Shown piece after piece: positions 1 to 8,315 of a DNA stretch of 64,000 nucleotides. The number at the start of each line of letters is the position of its first letter. Positions within the stretch are counted from its first letter, which is position 1. The stretch covers positions 248,001-312,000 of the forward strand of contig NZ_CP135000.1 of assembly GCF_039376655.1 (NCBI RefSeq), in the 5' to 3' direction. Under the pieces are notes generated by a model. The model saw only the letters and a program-made list of their open reading frames with translations. It ran no database searches and was not told the origin of the DNA. The stretch is from Buchnera aphidicola (Pseudoregma panicola). GTDB taxonomy: Bacteria; Pseudomonadota; Gammaproteobacteria; Enterobacterales; Enterobacteriaceae. The position numbers were made by a program, and so were the translations under genes.

Positions 1-661
1 AGGAATAGATAATAAAATTTATGCAATAGCACAAGGTAAAATAATAATAGAAAAAAAAAATCATAAAAAAAATAAAAATTTTAATTTAAATTTTAACGAA
101 CCTAAAAATTCTGGTAAAATATTAAATGGAGGAAATATTGAAAAAATAGTAGAAAATAATTTTTATAATAAAAAAATAATAAATTTGCAATTAAAGCATG
201 AAAACTTTGAATTAGCAAAAAAAATTAGTGATGAAATAAATAAATATTATCCAAATACGGCAATACCTATAAATTCAAAAAAAATAACTATATTAAATGA
301 AACACAAACAAATAATATAGTAGAAATAATATCTAATATACAAAATATAAATATAAAAGTTCCAATAGAACCAAAAATATTTATAAACATAAATAATGGA
401 TTAATAATAACAAATAGTAAAATAAAAATAGAACCATGTAGTATAAATTATAAAAATTTATATATAAATTTAAAAGAAAATATAAAAAAAATTGATAAAC
501 AAATTAAAGAAAATCAAATAATAATAAATAGTAGTATTTTTTTAGAAGATATATTGCCAATGTTAAAAACTTTTAAAATAGAAACAAATGAAATAATAGA
601 AATATTAAAAATATTAAAATCATCTAAATGTTTATCAGCAAAAATAGAAATTTTAAAATGA
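1..661 (+). CDS. flgI: Flagellar P-ring protein FlgI, C-terminal part (cut by window start)
   Basis: Periplasmic P-ring subunit of the flagellar hook-basal body. The frame is already open at base 2 and runs to a TGA, so the gene begins before the window; about 219 codons remain of the usual ~365. The segments LQLKHENFELAKKI, NIKVPIEPKIFININNG and the end SSKCLSAKIEIL match the conserved C-terminal half of FlgI, including its Cys. The stop overlaps the flgJ start as ATGA, so the two are translated together. Buchnera is known to keep basal-body genes without flagellin, probably for an export role; nothing here tests that. Confidence 0.93.
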   Translation, partial: GIDNKIYAIAQGKIIIEKKNHKKNKNFNLNFNEPKNSGKILNGGNIEKIVENNFYNKKIINLQLKHENFELAKKISDEINKYYPNTAIPINSKKITILNETQTNNIVEIISNIQNINIKVPIEPKIFININNGLIITNSKIKIEPCSINYKNLYINLKENIKKIDKQIKENQIIINSSIFLEDILPMLKTFKIETNEIIEILKILKSSKCLSAKIEILK

Positions 662-924
662 AAATATTAAATAATGAAAATTATACAATTAAATCAAATA
701 ATATATATGAAAATCAGAAAAACAATTCTAATATTATAAAAGAAAAAATAGAAGAAATATTTATAAAAATACTTTTAAAAAATATTAGAATGACAATTCC
801 AGAAAATACGTTATTTAACGAAAAAAAAAATGAAGTTTATAATGAAATTTATGATCAACAAATATCTGAAATACTTAGTAAAAGAGGATTAAATATAATA
901 AACAATAAATATAATCAAAAATAA
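658..924 (+). CDS. flgJ: FlgJ reduced to its N-terminal rod-assembly domain
   Basis: Only 88 residues, against about 313 in E. coli. The segment EIFIKILLKNIRMTIPEN followed by VYNEIYDQQISEILSKRG is the conserved FlgJ N-terminal (rod-cap/rod-binding) domain. The C-terminal peptidoglycan hydrolase domain is absent and nothing resembling it follows. The ATG in the ATGA overlap with flgI was chosen; an in-frame ATG 30 bases upstream lies inside flgI and would add residues without counterpart. A hairpin and the convergent rne gene follow directly, so the operon ends here; flgK, which follows in E. coli, is not at this locus. Confidence 0.88.
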   Translation: MKILNNENYTIKSNNIYENQKNNSNIIKEKIEEIFIKILLKNIRMTIPENTLFNEKKNEVYNEIYDQQISEILSKRGLNIINNKYNQK

Positions 925-942
925 AAATTTTTATATAAAATA

Positions 943-981
943 GCAGGAGAAATATATATTAAAAAATATAAATACTCCTGC
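943..981. terminator. Hairpin between convergent flgJ and rne
   Basis: GCAGGAG at 943-949 pairs with CTCCTGC at 975-981 around a long A/T loop that can extend the helix with a few more pairs. It lies between the 3' ends of two convergent genes. There is no clear T-run on the plus side; the minus-strand side is T-rich. Confidence 0.6.
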
Positions 982-1039
982 ACAAAATATAAAATATATA
1001 AAAAAAAATAATTTTTTTTATAATTAAAAATAAAAAATT

Positions 1040-2584
1040 TTAATATATTATTGTAGTTTTATTAGTATTATATTTTTTTATAATTTTTTTTAACATATTT
1101 TTTTTTTTTTTATTTTTATGTAATCCTAAAATAAAAAAATTTGGATATTTTATATTTTTACTAAAAAATATTACAATTTTTTTATTTTGTTTTGTTTTTA
1201 TAATATTATTAATATAATTTATTTTTTTTTTTTTAAAAAATATGTTAGTTGTTGCAGGGACAATTATATTTACTTGATAAACATTATCTTTATAAATTTC
1301 TTCTTCTACTAATCTAAATATCGACAATAAAAAAGACTTATTATCTATTAATAAACCATCTCCATTACATCTATCACATAAATAATAATTATATATTTGT
1401 AATACAGAGCTTAATCTCTGTCTAGACATTTCTAATAATCCAAATTTAGATATATCTCCTACCTTAATTTTAGCTTTATCCATTTTAATTAACTTCTTTA
1501 ATCTATTTTTTAAAATTTTTTTATTTTTTAAAAACTCCATATCTATTAAATCTATTACTATTAAACCTCCTAAATCTCTAATTTTTATTTGATGAAATAT
1601 TTCTTCTATAGCTTCCATGTTTGTATTAAAAGCTGTATCTTCTATACTATTATATTTTTTAGATCTAAAAGAATTAACATCAATAGCAGTTAATGCCTCA
1701 GTATTATCTATAGTAATAGACCCCCCAGATTTTAATGTTATTTTTCTTTTAAACAAATTATTAATTTGAGATTCTATTTTGTAAAAACTAAATAAAGAAA
1801 TATTTTTACTATATACTTTTATATTTTTTAAAAAAGAAATATTTTCTATATAAAAAAAATATTTATAAATTTTTTTTAATATTATTGGATTATCTATAAT
1901 TATTTTATCTGTATCTTTATGTAAGCAATCTTTAAAAGTTTTTATTACTATATCATTTTCTTTATAAACTAGACCTGGATTTTTTGTCATTTTATATTTT
2001 TTTTTTATTTTTTTCCATAATTTTATTTTTATATCTATTTCTTTTTGAAGTAATTTTATAGAAACATTTGAGCTAGCTGTTCTAATTATAAAACCCATAT
2101 TATTAGGAACTTTTATAAAAGAAATAATTTTTTTTATTCTAGTTCTAGTATTTCCTGTTATTTTTTTTGATATTCCTTCTTTATTTATGCTATAAGGCAG
2201 CAAAACAGAATATATTCCTGGCAGACTTATATATGTAGTTAAAAATGCTCCTTTGTTTTTTGTTTCTTCTTTAATTACTTGAACTAATATATATAAATCA
2301 AATTGAAAAAAAATATTTTTATCTTTAAAATTTATATTATTATTATAATATAATTGTAAATTATATATTTCTTTTATAGGAAGAAATCCATTTTTTTTTA
2401 CACCATAATTTATAAAAAAAGCATCTAAACTTTTTTCAAATTTTACTATTTTACCTTTATATATATTATATTTATTTTTTTTATTTATATTATTTTCTAT
2501 ATTTAAATAACATAATTTATTATTATCTAAAATTGCTATCCTTGTTTCTTCTTTTTTAGTAGAATTTATTAACATTATTTTCAT
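1040..2584 (-). CDS. rne: Ribonuclease E, catalytic half only
   Basis: Single-strand endoribonuclease for mRNA decay and rRNA/tRNA maturation. The start MKIMLINSTKKEETRIAIL matches the RNase E N-terminus. An S1 segment follows (FFINYGVKKNGFLPIKEI), then the DNase I-like active site TAIDVNS near residue 300 and GGLIVIDLIDM with the two catalytic Asp residues, then the Zn-link CDRCNGDG. The protein is 514 residues against 1061 in E. coli: the membrane-targeting segment, RNA-binding region and degradosome scaffold (RhlB, enolase and PNPase docking) are gone. It is transcribed alone, divergent from rluC as in E. coli. Confidence 0.95.
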   Translation of the reverse strand: MKIMLINSTKKEETRIAILDNNKLCYLNIENNINKKNKYNIYKGKIVKFEKSLDAFFINYGVKKNGFLPIKEIYNLQLYYNNNINFKDKNIFFQFDLYILVQVIKEETKNKGAFLTTYISLPGIYSVLLPYSINKEGISKKITGNTRTRIKKIISFIKVPNNMGFIIRTASSNVSIKLLQKEIDIKIKLWKKIKKKYKMTKNPGLVYKENDIVIKTFKDCLHKDTDKIIIDNPIILKKIYKYFFYIENISFLKNIKVYSKNISLFSFYKIESQINNLFKRKITLKSGGSITIDNTEALTAIDVNSFRSKKYNSIEDTAFNTNMEAIEEIFHQIKIRDLGGLIVIDLIDMEFLKNKKILKNRLKKLIKMDKAKIKVGDISKFGLLEMSRQRLSSVLQIYNYYLCDRCNGDGLLIDNKSFLLSIFRLVEEEIYKDNVYQVNIIVPATTNIFFKKKKINYINNIIKTKQNKKIVIFFSKNIKYPNFFILGLHKNKKKKNMLKKIIKKYNTNKTTIIY

Positions 2585-2730
2585 AAAATTATATTTTAAA
2601 CCTAAAAAACAATAAAAAAATATATTAACACAATATTATAACTATCAAAAAGTTTTAAACAAAAATAAAATATTATGTATTTATATAAAAAATACATAAA
2701 ACTTAATATATAATAAAGTATTTAAATTAT

Positions 2731-3657
2731 ATGAAAAAAATAAAAAAAAAATATACTAATGTAAAAAAAATATTAATAGAAAAAAATTCAATAGGACAAA
2801 GAATAGACAATTTTATTAAAAAAAAATTTAAAAAAATTTCTAAAAATGCAATATATACAATGATAAGGAAGGGAAGAATAAGAATAAATAAAAAAAGAGC
2901 AAAAGCAAAAAATAAACTAAAAAAAAATGATATAATTAGAATTCCTCCAATATACAAAATAAATAAAAATAAAAAAAAAAATATATGTATAAAATATTAT
3001 GCAAAAATTATAAAAAAAAGAATTTTATATGAAGACAAATATTTAATTATAATAAACAAACCTAAAAAAATTGCTGTACATGGAGGAAGTGGAATAAGTT
3101 TTGGAATAATAGAAATAATGAGATTTATATATACAATAGAAAAAAATTTAGAATTAGTTCACAGATTAGATAAAGAAACTTCAGGAATATTATTAATATC
3201 AAAAAAAAAATTTGTATTAAAATCTTTACATGAACAAATAAAAAATAGAACTACAAAAAAAACATATATAGCAGCAATACATGGAAGTTGGCCAAAAAAA
3301 ATAAAAACAATAAAATTTCCTTTATTAAAAACTAAAAATATATTTGGAAAAAGACTAGTTATAGTAAATAAAAATGGAAAAGTTTCGGAAACAAAGTTTA
3401 AAATAAAAAAAAAATATAAAAATATAACAATATTAAAAATAATACTAATAACAGGAAGAACTCATCAAATAAGAGTACATACATCACAAATTGGATATCC
3501 AATAGTAAATGATAATAGATATGGAAATAGAAATCTAGACAAAAAAATTAATATAAATAATAAAAATTTATGTTTACATGCATGCAAATTTTCTTTTGTG
3601 CATCCTAAAACAAAAGAAAAAATTAATATAACATCTAATGAAAAAATAATTTTATAA
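2731..3657 (+). CDS. rluC: 23S rRNA pseudouridine synthase RluC
   Basis: Makes pseudouridines at 955, 2504 and 2580 of 23S rRNA in E. coli. An N-terminal S4 RNA-binding domain (GQRIDNFIKKKFKK... RKGRIRIN) is followed by the RluA-family catalytic motif HRLDKETSGILL with the nucleophilic Asp, and GRTHQIRVH. Length 308, near the E. coli 319. It is divergent from rne and lies 14 bases upstream of rpmF, the conserved arrangement. Very Lys/Ile/Asn-rich, as expected from base composition. The rne linkage and the presence of a separate rluD in this window support RluC. Confidence 0.94.
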   Translation: MKKIKKKYTNVKKILIEKNSIGQRIDNFIKKKFKKISKNAIYTMIRKGRIRINKKRAKAKNKLKKNDIIRIPPIYKINKNKKKNICIKYYAKIIKKRILYEDKYLIIINKPKKIAVHGGSGISFGIIEIMRFIYTIEKNLELVHRLDKETSGILLISKKKFVLKSLHEQIKNRTTKKTYIAAIHGSWPKKIKTIKFPLLKTKNIFGKRLVIVNKNGKVSETKFKIKKKYKNITILKIILITGRTHQIRVHTSQIGYPIVNDNRYGNRNLDKKININNKNLCLHACKFSFVHPKTKEKINITSNEKIIL

Positions 3658-3671
3658 AAAAGAGAAAAAAA

Positions 3672-3836
3672 ATGGCTGTACAAAAAAGTAAACATTCTAG
3701 ATCAAAAAGAGATATGAGAAGATCTCAAGATAAATGTAAGATAATTCAAATATCAATAGATAAAAACTCTAAAGAAAAACATATAAGACATCATATTACA
3801 AAAAAAAATTTTTATAAAGGCAAAAAAGTATTTTAA
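3672..3836 (+). CDS. rpmF: 50S ribosomal protein L32
   Basis: A 54-residue protein beginning MAVQKSKHSRSKRDMRRSQD and containing KEKHIRHHIT, the hallmark of bacterial L32; the usual length is 57. The start is ATG GCT with a purine-rich stretch just upstream. It follows rluC and precedes the fatty-acid genes as in enterobacteria, but plsX and fabH, which normally separate rpmF from fabD, are missing. A strong hairpin follows. Confidence 0.96.
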   Translation: MAVQKSKHSRSKRDMRRSQDKCKIIQISIDKNSKEKHIRHHITKKNFYKGKKVF

Positions 3837-3843
3837 AAATAAA

Positions 3844-3886
3844 AAATTCTATATGAAATTTGTTTAATCATATAGAATTTATTTTT
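3844..3886 (+). terminator. Rho-independent terminator after rpmF
   Basis: A perfect 13-bp stem (3844-3856 with 3868-3880) with an 11-nt loop, followed by ATTTTT. It should separate rpmF from fabD expression. Confidence 0.75.
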
Positions 3887-3906
3887 AATATATATTTAAA
3901 ACAAAT

Positions 3907-4839
3907 ATGAAAAAAAAAATTAATTTTTCAATAATTTTTCCAGGACAAAGTAAATATAATAAAAATAGATTAATGAAACTATATAAATATGATAATTCAA
4001 TAAAAAATACTTTTGAAAAAGCTTCTGAAATTATAAAATATAATATTTGGAAAAATATTTATGAAAATTCTATAAAAAAAATAAAGAATAGATATTTTCA
4101 ACCAATAATAATAACAATATCAATAGCAATATATAAATTATTTATAAAACATATAAATATAAAACCTAAAATAATTGCTGGACATAGCTTAGGGGAATAT
4201 TCATCATTAATATGTTCAAATTCTATAAGTTTTAAAAATTGCTTATTATTAATAAAAGCAAGAGGAAAACTTATGGAAAAAGTATCTAAAAAAAAATTTT
4301 CTACAAAATTAATATTTGGATTAACAGAAGAAAAAGTAACAAAAATTTGTAAAAAATGTTCTTACAATAATATTGTAGAAATATCTAGCATAAATTCAAA
4401 AAAAATAATTACTATAACTGGAGATTCAAAATCAGTAAAATTAGCTGTAAAACTATGTAAAATTAATAAATCTAAAAAAATATTATCTGTTCCAATATCT
4501 GTTCCAGTACATTGTAATATGTTAAAATCTATTAAAAATAAATATTTTAATTTATTAAAAAAAATAAATTTTAAAAATCCAATTTTTAATATAATAAATA
4601 ATATAGATGCAAAAAATATATATAAAAAAAATAATATAAAAAAATATTTATGTAAACAATTATATAAAAAAGTTAAGTGGAAAGAATGTATTGACTATAT
4701 TATAAAAAAAAATGTAAAATTATTTATAGAAATGAGTACTAATAAAATTTTTATAAAAGAAAATAATAATTTTATAAAAACAATAACAATAAATAGTAAA
4801 AAAAATATTTTATATGCAAGAAAAATAATAACAAAATGA
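3907..4839 (+). CDS. fabD: Malonyl-CoA:ACP transacylase
   Basis: Transfers malonyl from CoA to acyl carrier protein for fatty-acid synthesis. IIFPGQS near the N-terminus is the oxyanion-hole Gln motif, GHSLGEYSSL carries the Ser nucleophile, ARGKLMEK the conserved Arg, and VPVHCNM the catalytic His. Length 310 against 309 in E. coli, so complete. It overlaps fabG by ATGA. fabH, normally just upstream, is absent from this locus. Confidence 0.95.
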   Translation: MKKKINFSIIFPGQSKYNKNRLMKLYKYDNSIKNTFEKASEIIKYNIWKNIYENSIKKIKNRYFQPIIITISIAIYKLFIKHINIKPKIIAGHSLGEYSSLICSNSISFKNCLLLIKARGKLMEKVSKKKFSTKLIFGLTEEKVTKICKKCSYNNIVEISSINSKKIITITGDSKSVKLAVKLCKINKSKKILSVPISVPVHCNMLKSIKNKYFNLLKKINFKNPIFNIINNIDAKNIYKKNNIKKYLCKQLYKKVKWKECIDYIIKKNVKLFIEMSTNKIFIKENNNFIKTITINSKKNILYARKIITK

Positions 4840-5564
4840 AAAAAAAAATAGCTATAGTTACAGGTGCAAGTTCAGGAATAGGAAAAGAAATATCTAAAAA
4901 ATTATTAAAAAAAGGAATAATAGTAATAGGAACAACTTCATCTGAAAAAGGACTAATAAATATGAAAAAATATATTAAAAATTCAAAAACAAGATTTTTA
5001 ATAAATTTTAAAAAACCTAAAAATATAAAAAAAATAATATCAAAAATTTATTATATGTTCGGATCTATTGATATATTAATAAATAATGCAGGATCAAAAA
5101 AAGATAAAATTATATTAAATATGACAAAAAAAAATTGGTCAGAAATAATTAAAATTAATTTAACATCTATATTTTTAATGTGTAAAAACGTAATCAAATA
5201 TATGATAAAAAATAAATATGGAAGAATAGTTAATATAAGCTCTATAATAGGATCAACTGGAAATATAGGTCAATCAAATTATTCTGCATCTAAATATGGA
5301 ATTATAGGATTTAATAAATCTTTAGCTTTAGAAGTAGCAAAATATGGAATTACTTCTAATGTTATATCTCCAGGATTTATAAACACTAGAATGACAAAAA
5401 ATATAATAAAAGAAAAAAAAAATATATATATTAAAAAAATACCAGTAAAAAGATTTGGAACAGTAAAAGATATAGAAAATGTAGTAACATTTCTAATATC
5501 AAAAAAATCTTCTTATATAACAGGTCAAACAATACATGTAAATGGTGGTATGTACATGAAATAA
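4836..5564 (+). CDS. fabG: 3-oxoacyl-ACP reductase
   Basis: NADPH-dependent short-chain dehydrogenase reducing beta-ketoacyl-ACP. TGASSGIGKEI is the nucleotide-binding glycine motif, NNAG the structural motif, NISSI supplies the active-site Ser, and YSASKYG the catalytic Tyr-x3-Lys. Length 242 (E. coli 244). The start overlaps the fabD stop as ATGA; acpP begins 16 bases after the stop. Confidence 0.96.
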   Translation: MKKKIAIVTGASSGIGKEISKKLLKKGIIVIGTTSSEKGLINMKKYIKNSKTRFLINFKKPKNIKKIISKIYYMFGSIDILINNAGSKKDKIILNMTKKNWSEIIKINLTSIFLMCKNVIKYMIKNKYGRIVNISSIIGSTGNIGQSNYSASKYGIIGFNKSLALEVAKYGITSNVISPGFINTRMTKNIIKEKKNIYIKKIPVKRFGTVKDIENVVTFLISKKSSYITGQTIHVNGGMYMK

Positions 5565-5580
5565 AAAAATTAGGAAAAAC

Positions 5581-5835
5581 ATGAAAAAAATTAAAAATAT
5601 TATAAAAAATATTATATCTAAACAATTCAAAATAAATACAAAAAAAATAAAGAATGATTTTTCTTTAGAAAAAGATGCTGATATAGATTCCTTAGAAAAA
5701 ATAGAATTTATTATGAGGATAGAAGAAAAATTTAATATAAAAATAAAAGACAAAGAAATAGAAAAGTTAAAAACAGTAATAGATATTTCAAAATACATAA
5801 TAAAAAAAAATGAAATTAAAAAAAAATTGTCATAA
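5581..5835 (+). CDS. acpP: Acyl carrier protein
   Basis: Small acidic carrier of fatty-acid intermediates. The motif DADIDSLEKIEF contains the DSL Ser that receives 4'-phosphopantetheine, followed by the typical helix IMRIEEKFNIKI. Length 84, slightly longer than the usual 78 because of a short Lys-rich tail. That tail is encoded where tmk begins: the genes overlap by 26 bases in different frames. fabF, pabC and mltG, which lie between acpP and tmk in E. coli, are absent. Confidence 0.95.
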   Translation: MKKIKNIIKNIISKQFKINTKKIKNDFSLEKDADIDSLEKIEFIMRIEEKFNIKIKDKEIEKLKTVIDISKYIIKKNEIKKKLS

Positions 5836-6469
5836 TAAAAGTAAATTTATAGTACTAGAAGGAATAGAAGGATCTGGTAAAACAGAAATGTCAAGATATT
5901 TAAAGAAAATATTAAAAAAAAAAAATATAAAAAAAATAATATCTGTTAGGCAACCAGGAAGCACTATTATATCTGAAAAATTAAGATCAATTCTAAAAAC
6001 AGAAGTTAAAAACGAAAAAATTTATAATAAAACAGAAATATTACTTTTTTATGCATCTAGAATACAATTATTAAAAAATAAAATATTTCCATATCTAAAA
6101 AAAGGATATTGGGTTATTTCTGATAGACATAATCTTTCTACAATAGCATATCAAACTGTATACAAAAAAAATAATAAAAAAATAATAAAAATTCTATCAA
6201 ACATTTTAATAAAAAATATGGATCCAGATTTAACTATATATTTTGACACGTTACCTATAATAGGTTTAAATAGAATAAGTACAAGAAAAAATATAGACAG
6301 AATAGAAAAAAGAAGTATAAATTTTTTTTTAAAAGTTAGAAAAAACTATATTAAAGAAATAAAAAAAATATCTAAAAAAATAATCATAAATGCTTCTTTA
6401 GATAAAGAATATGTAAAAAAAACTTTAAAAAAAAAAATTATATTTTGGTTAAAAAAAAATGAAAAATGA
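5810..6469 (+). CDS. tmk: Thymidylate kinase
   Basis: Phosphorylates dTMP to dTDP. P-loop VLEGIEGSGKTEM, the DRH motif in VISDRHNLSTIAYQ, and PDLTIYFD are present; 219 residues against 213 in E. coli. The usual dTMP-binding REPGG motif reads RQPGS, a Glu-to-Gln change of unknown effect. The ATG lies inside the end of acpP; there is no ATG, GTG or TTG between the acpP stop and the P-loop strand, so this start is strongly preferred. The 3' end overlaps holB by 11 bases. Confidence 0.93.
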   Translation: MKLKKNCHNKSKFIVLEGIEGSGKTEMSRYLKKILKKKNIKKIISVRQPGSTIISEKLRSILKTEVKNEKIYNKTEILLFYASRIQLLKNKIFPYLKKGYWVISDRHNLSTIAYQTVYKKNNKKIIKILSNILIKNMDPDLTIYFDTLPIIGLNRISTRKNIDRIEKRSINFFLKVRKNYIKEIKKISKKIIINASLDKEYVKKTLKKKIIFWLKKNEK

Positions 6470-7463
6470 ATTATATCCATGGTTATTAAAATATTATAAA
6501 AAAATAGTTAAAATGTTAAAAAAAAGACAACATCATTCTATTTTAATAAATTCTGATAACAATTTAGGAATTAATAAACTTATTTTAAATATAAAAAAAT
6601 GGATATTTTGTGAAAATATAAAAAAAGAATATTTTTGTAACCAATGCACAAAATGTAATTTAATAGAAAAAAATATTTTTTTTGATATATATGATTTAAA
6701 ATTATCTAAAATAATAAAAGTAAATAATTTAAGAGAAATAATAAAAAAAATATTACTAACACCTAAATATAGTAAAAAAAAAATAGTATATATAAAAAAT
6801 TCTGAATTATTAACAAAATTAGAAAGTAACACATTGTTGAAGATAATTGAAGAACCTCCAAAAAATACAATATTTTTTTTACAAACAAACAAAATAAAAA
6901 ATATAATATCTACTTTAAAAAGTAGACTATATATAATAAATATATTTAATATAAAAAAAAATAAAAATATAAAATGGTTATTAAAAAATACAAATTTTAA
7001 TTATAAAAAATGTAATCAAGCAATAGAAATAAGTAATAATGTTCCATTATTTGCAAAAAAAATGTTGTTAGGAAATTTATGGAAAATTAGAAAATATTTT
7101 TATAAAAATCTATTTGAAAAAATAAAAAAAAAACAAATAATAGATATTTTATATGTAATAAAAAAAAAATTAATAGTTTTTTTTTTAAATTTAATTTATA
7201 CAATATTATTAGATTCTATAAAATATAAAAAAAAAATGTTTAATTTTATAATAAATATAGATCAAAAAAAATTAATAATTTTAATATCTAAAAAGTTTAA
7301 AAAAAAAATTATATATAAAAGTATAATGTCATGGATGCAATTTGAAAAAAATGTATTAAATATAAATAGAATAAATTATGAATTAATTTTATTAGAACAA
7401 ATATTGAAATGGGAAAAAATATTAAAAAATAATATAAACAATATATTACTTCCAGAAGTGTAA
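6459..7463 (+). CDS. holB: DNA polymerase III delta' subunit
   Basis: Clamp-loader subunit. YPWLLKYYKKIVK at the start, HHSILI, the Cys cluster CNQCTKCN of the zinc module, and the SRC-like region LLKIIEEPPKNTIFFLQT followed by TLKSRLYIINI match HolB. Length 334, equal to E. coli. The P-loop region is degenerate, as in all delta' proteins, which do not hydrolyse ATP. It sits between tmk and tatD in the usual order. The C-terminal third is very Lys/Ile-rich and poorly conserved. The partner holA is also in this window. Confidence 0.92.
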   Translation: MKNELYPWLLKYYKKIVKMLKKRQHHSILINSDNNLGINKLILNIKKWIFCENIKKEYFCNQCTKCNLIEKNIFFDIYDLKLSKIIKVNNLREIIKKILLTPKYSKKKIVYIKNSELLTKLESNTLLKIIEEPPKNTIFFLQTNKIKNIISTLKSRLYIINIFNIKKNKNIKWLLKNTNFNYKKCNQAIEISNNVPLFAKKMLLGNLWKIRKYFYKNLFEKIKKKQIIDILYVIKKKLIVFFLNLIYTILLDSIKYKKKMFNFIINIDQKKLIILISKKFKKKIIYKSIMSWMQFEKNVLNINRINYELILLEQILKWEKILKNNINNILLPEV

Positions 7464-7469
7464 AAAAAA

Positions 7470-8264
7470 ATGATATTAATAGATTCTCACTGCCATTTAG
7501 ATAAAATAAATTATAAAAAAATAAAAAAAAATATATATCAAATATTAGAAGAAGCGAAAAAAAAAAATATAAAATATATTTTAAATGTTTCTACTTCAAT
7601 AAATAATTTTGATAAAATGAATGTTTTATTAAAAAATAAAAAAAATATATTTTATTCATGCGGTATACATCCATTTTATTATAAAAAAAATATAAAAATA
7701 GAAAATATAAGAAAAAGATTAAAAAACAAGAAAGTTATTGCAGTAGGAGAAATAGGATTAGATTATTCAAAACAAAACAAAATAAATAAAGAAAAACAAA
7801 AAAAAATGTTTTTAGATCAAATAAAAATAAGCAAAGAATTTAAAAAACCAATAATAGTGCATACAAGAAATTCTATAAAAGACACAATAAAAATTTTAAA
7901 AATTTCAGAAATTAGTAAATATGGAGGAATAATTCATTCTTTTAATCAAACAAAATTAAAAAATTTAAAAAAAATAATAGATCTTAATTTTTATATATCA
8001 ATATCTGGTATTATAACATTCAAAAATGCATCAGAACTAAGAAATATTATAAAATATATACCATTAAATAAAATTCTTATAGAAACAGATTCACCATATC
8101 TTTCTCCAGAACCTCATAGAGGAAAAGAAAATCAACCTTCAAATTTATATTATATAGCAAAATGTGTTGCAAAATTAAAAAAAATAAAATTAGATGAAAT
8201 TTCAGAAATAATGAAAGAAAATTTTAAAAAATTATTTAATTTAAATAAAAAATTAATAACATAA
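7470..8264 (+). CDS. ycfH: TatD-family metal-dependent deoxyribonuclease (YcfH)
   Basis: TIM-barrel hydrolase of the TatD family. All expected metal ligands are visible: DSHCHLD, VGEIGLDY, IVHTR, IIHSF and ETDSPYLSPEPHRG. Length 264 (E. coli YcfH 265). Its exact role is not settled even in E. coli; a DNA-repair 3'-5' exonuclease function is known for the family. It begins 6 bases after holB, so it is cotranscribed. Confidence 0.9.
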   Translation: MILIDSHCHLDKINYKKIKKNIYQILEEAKKKNIKYILNVSTSINNFDKMNVLLKNKKNIFYSCGIHPFYYKKNIKIENIRKRLKNKKVIAVGEIGLDYSKQNKINKEKQKKMFLDQIKISKEFKKPIIVHTRNSIKDTIKILKISEISKYGGIIHSFNQTKLKNLKKIIDLNFYISISGIITFKNASELRNIIKYIPLNKILIETDSPYLSPEPHRGKENQPSNLYYIAKCVAKLKKIKLDEISEIMKENFKKLFNLNKKLIT

Positions 8265-8315
8265 AACATAAATATAATATAATAATTTTATAAAATACAA
8301 AAATAGAGATTAAAT

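Noticed and set aside
628..657. Extra ten codons at the start of flgJ
   Set aside because: They lie inside flgI and have no counterpart; the ATGA overlap gives the normal coupled start.
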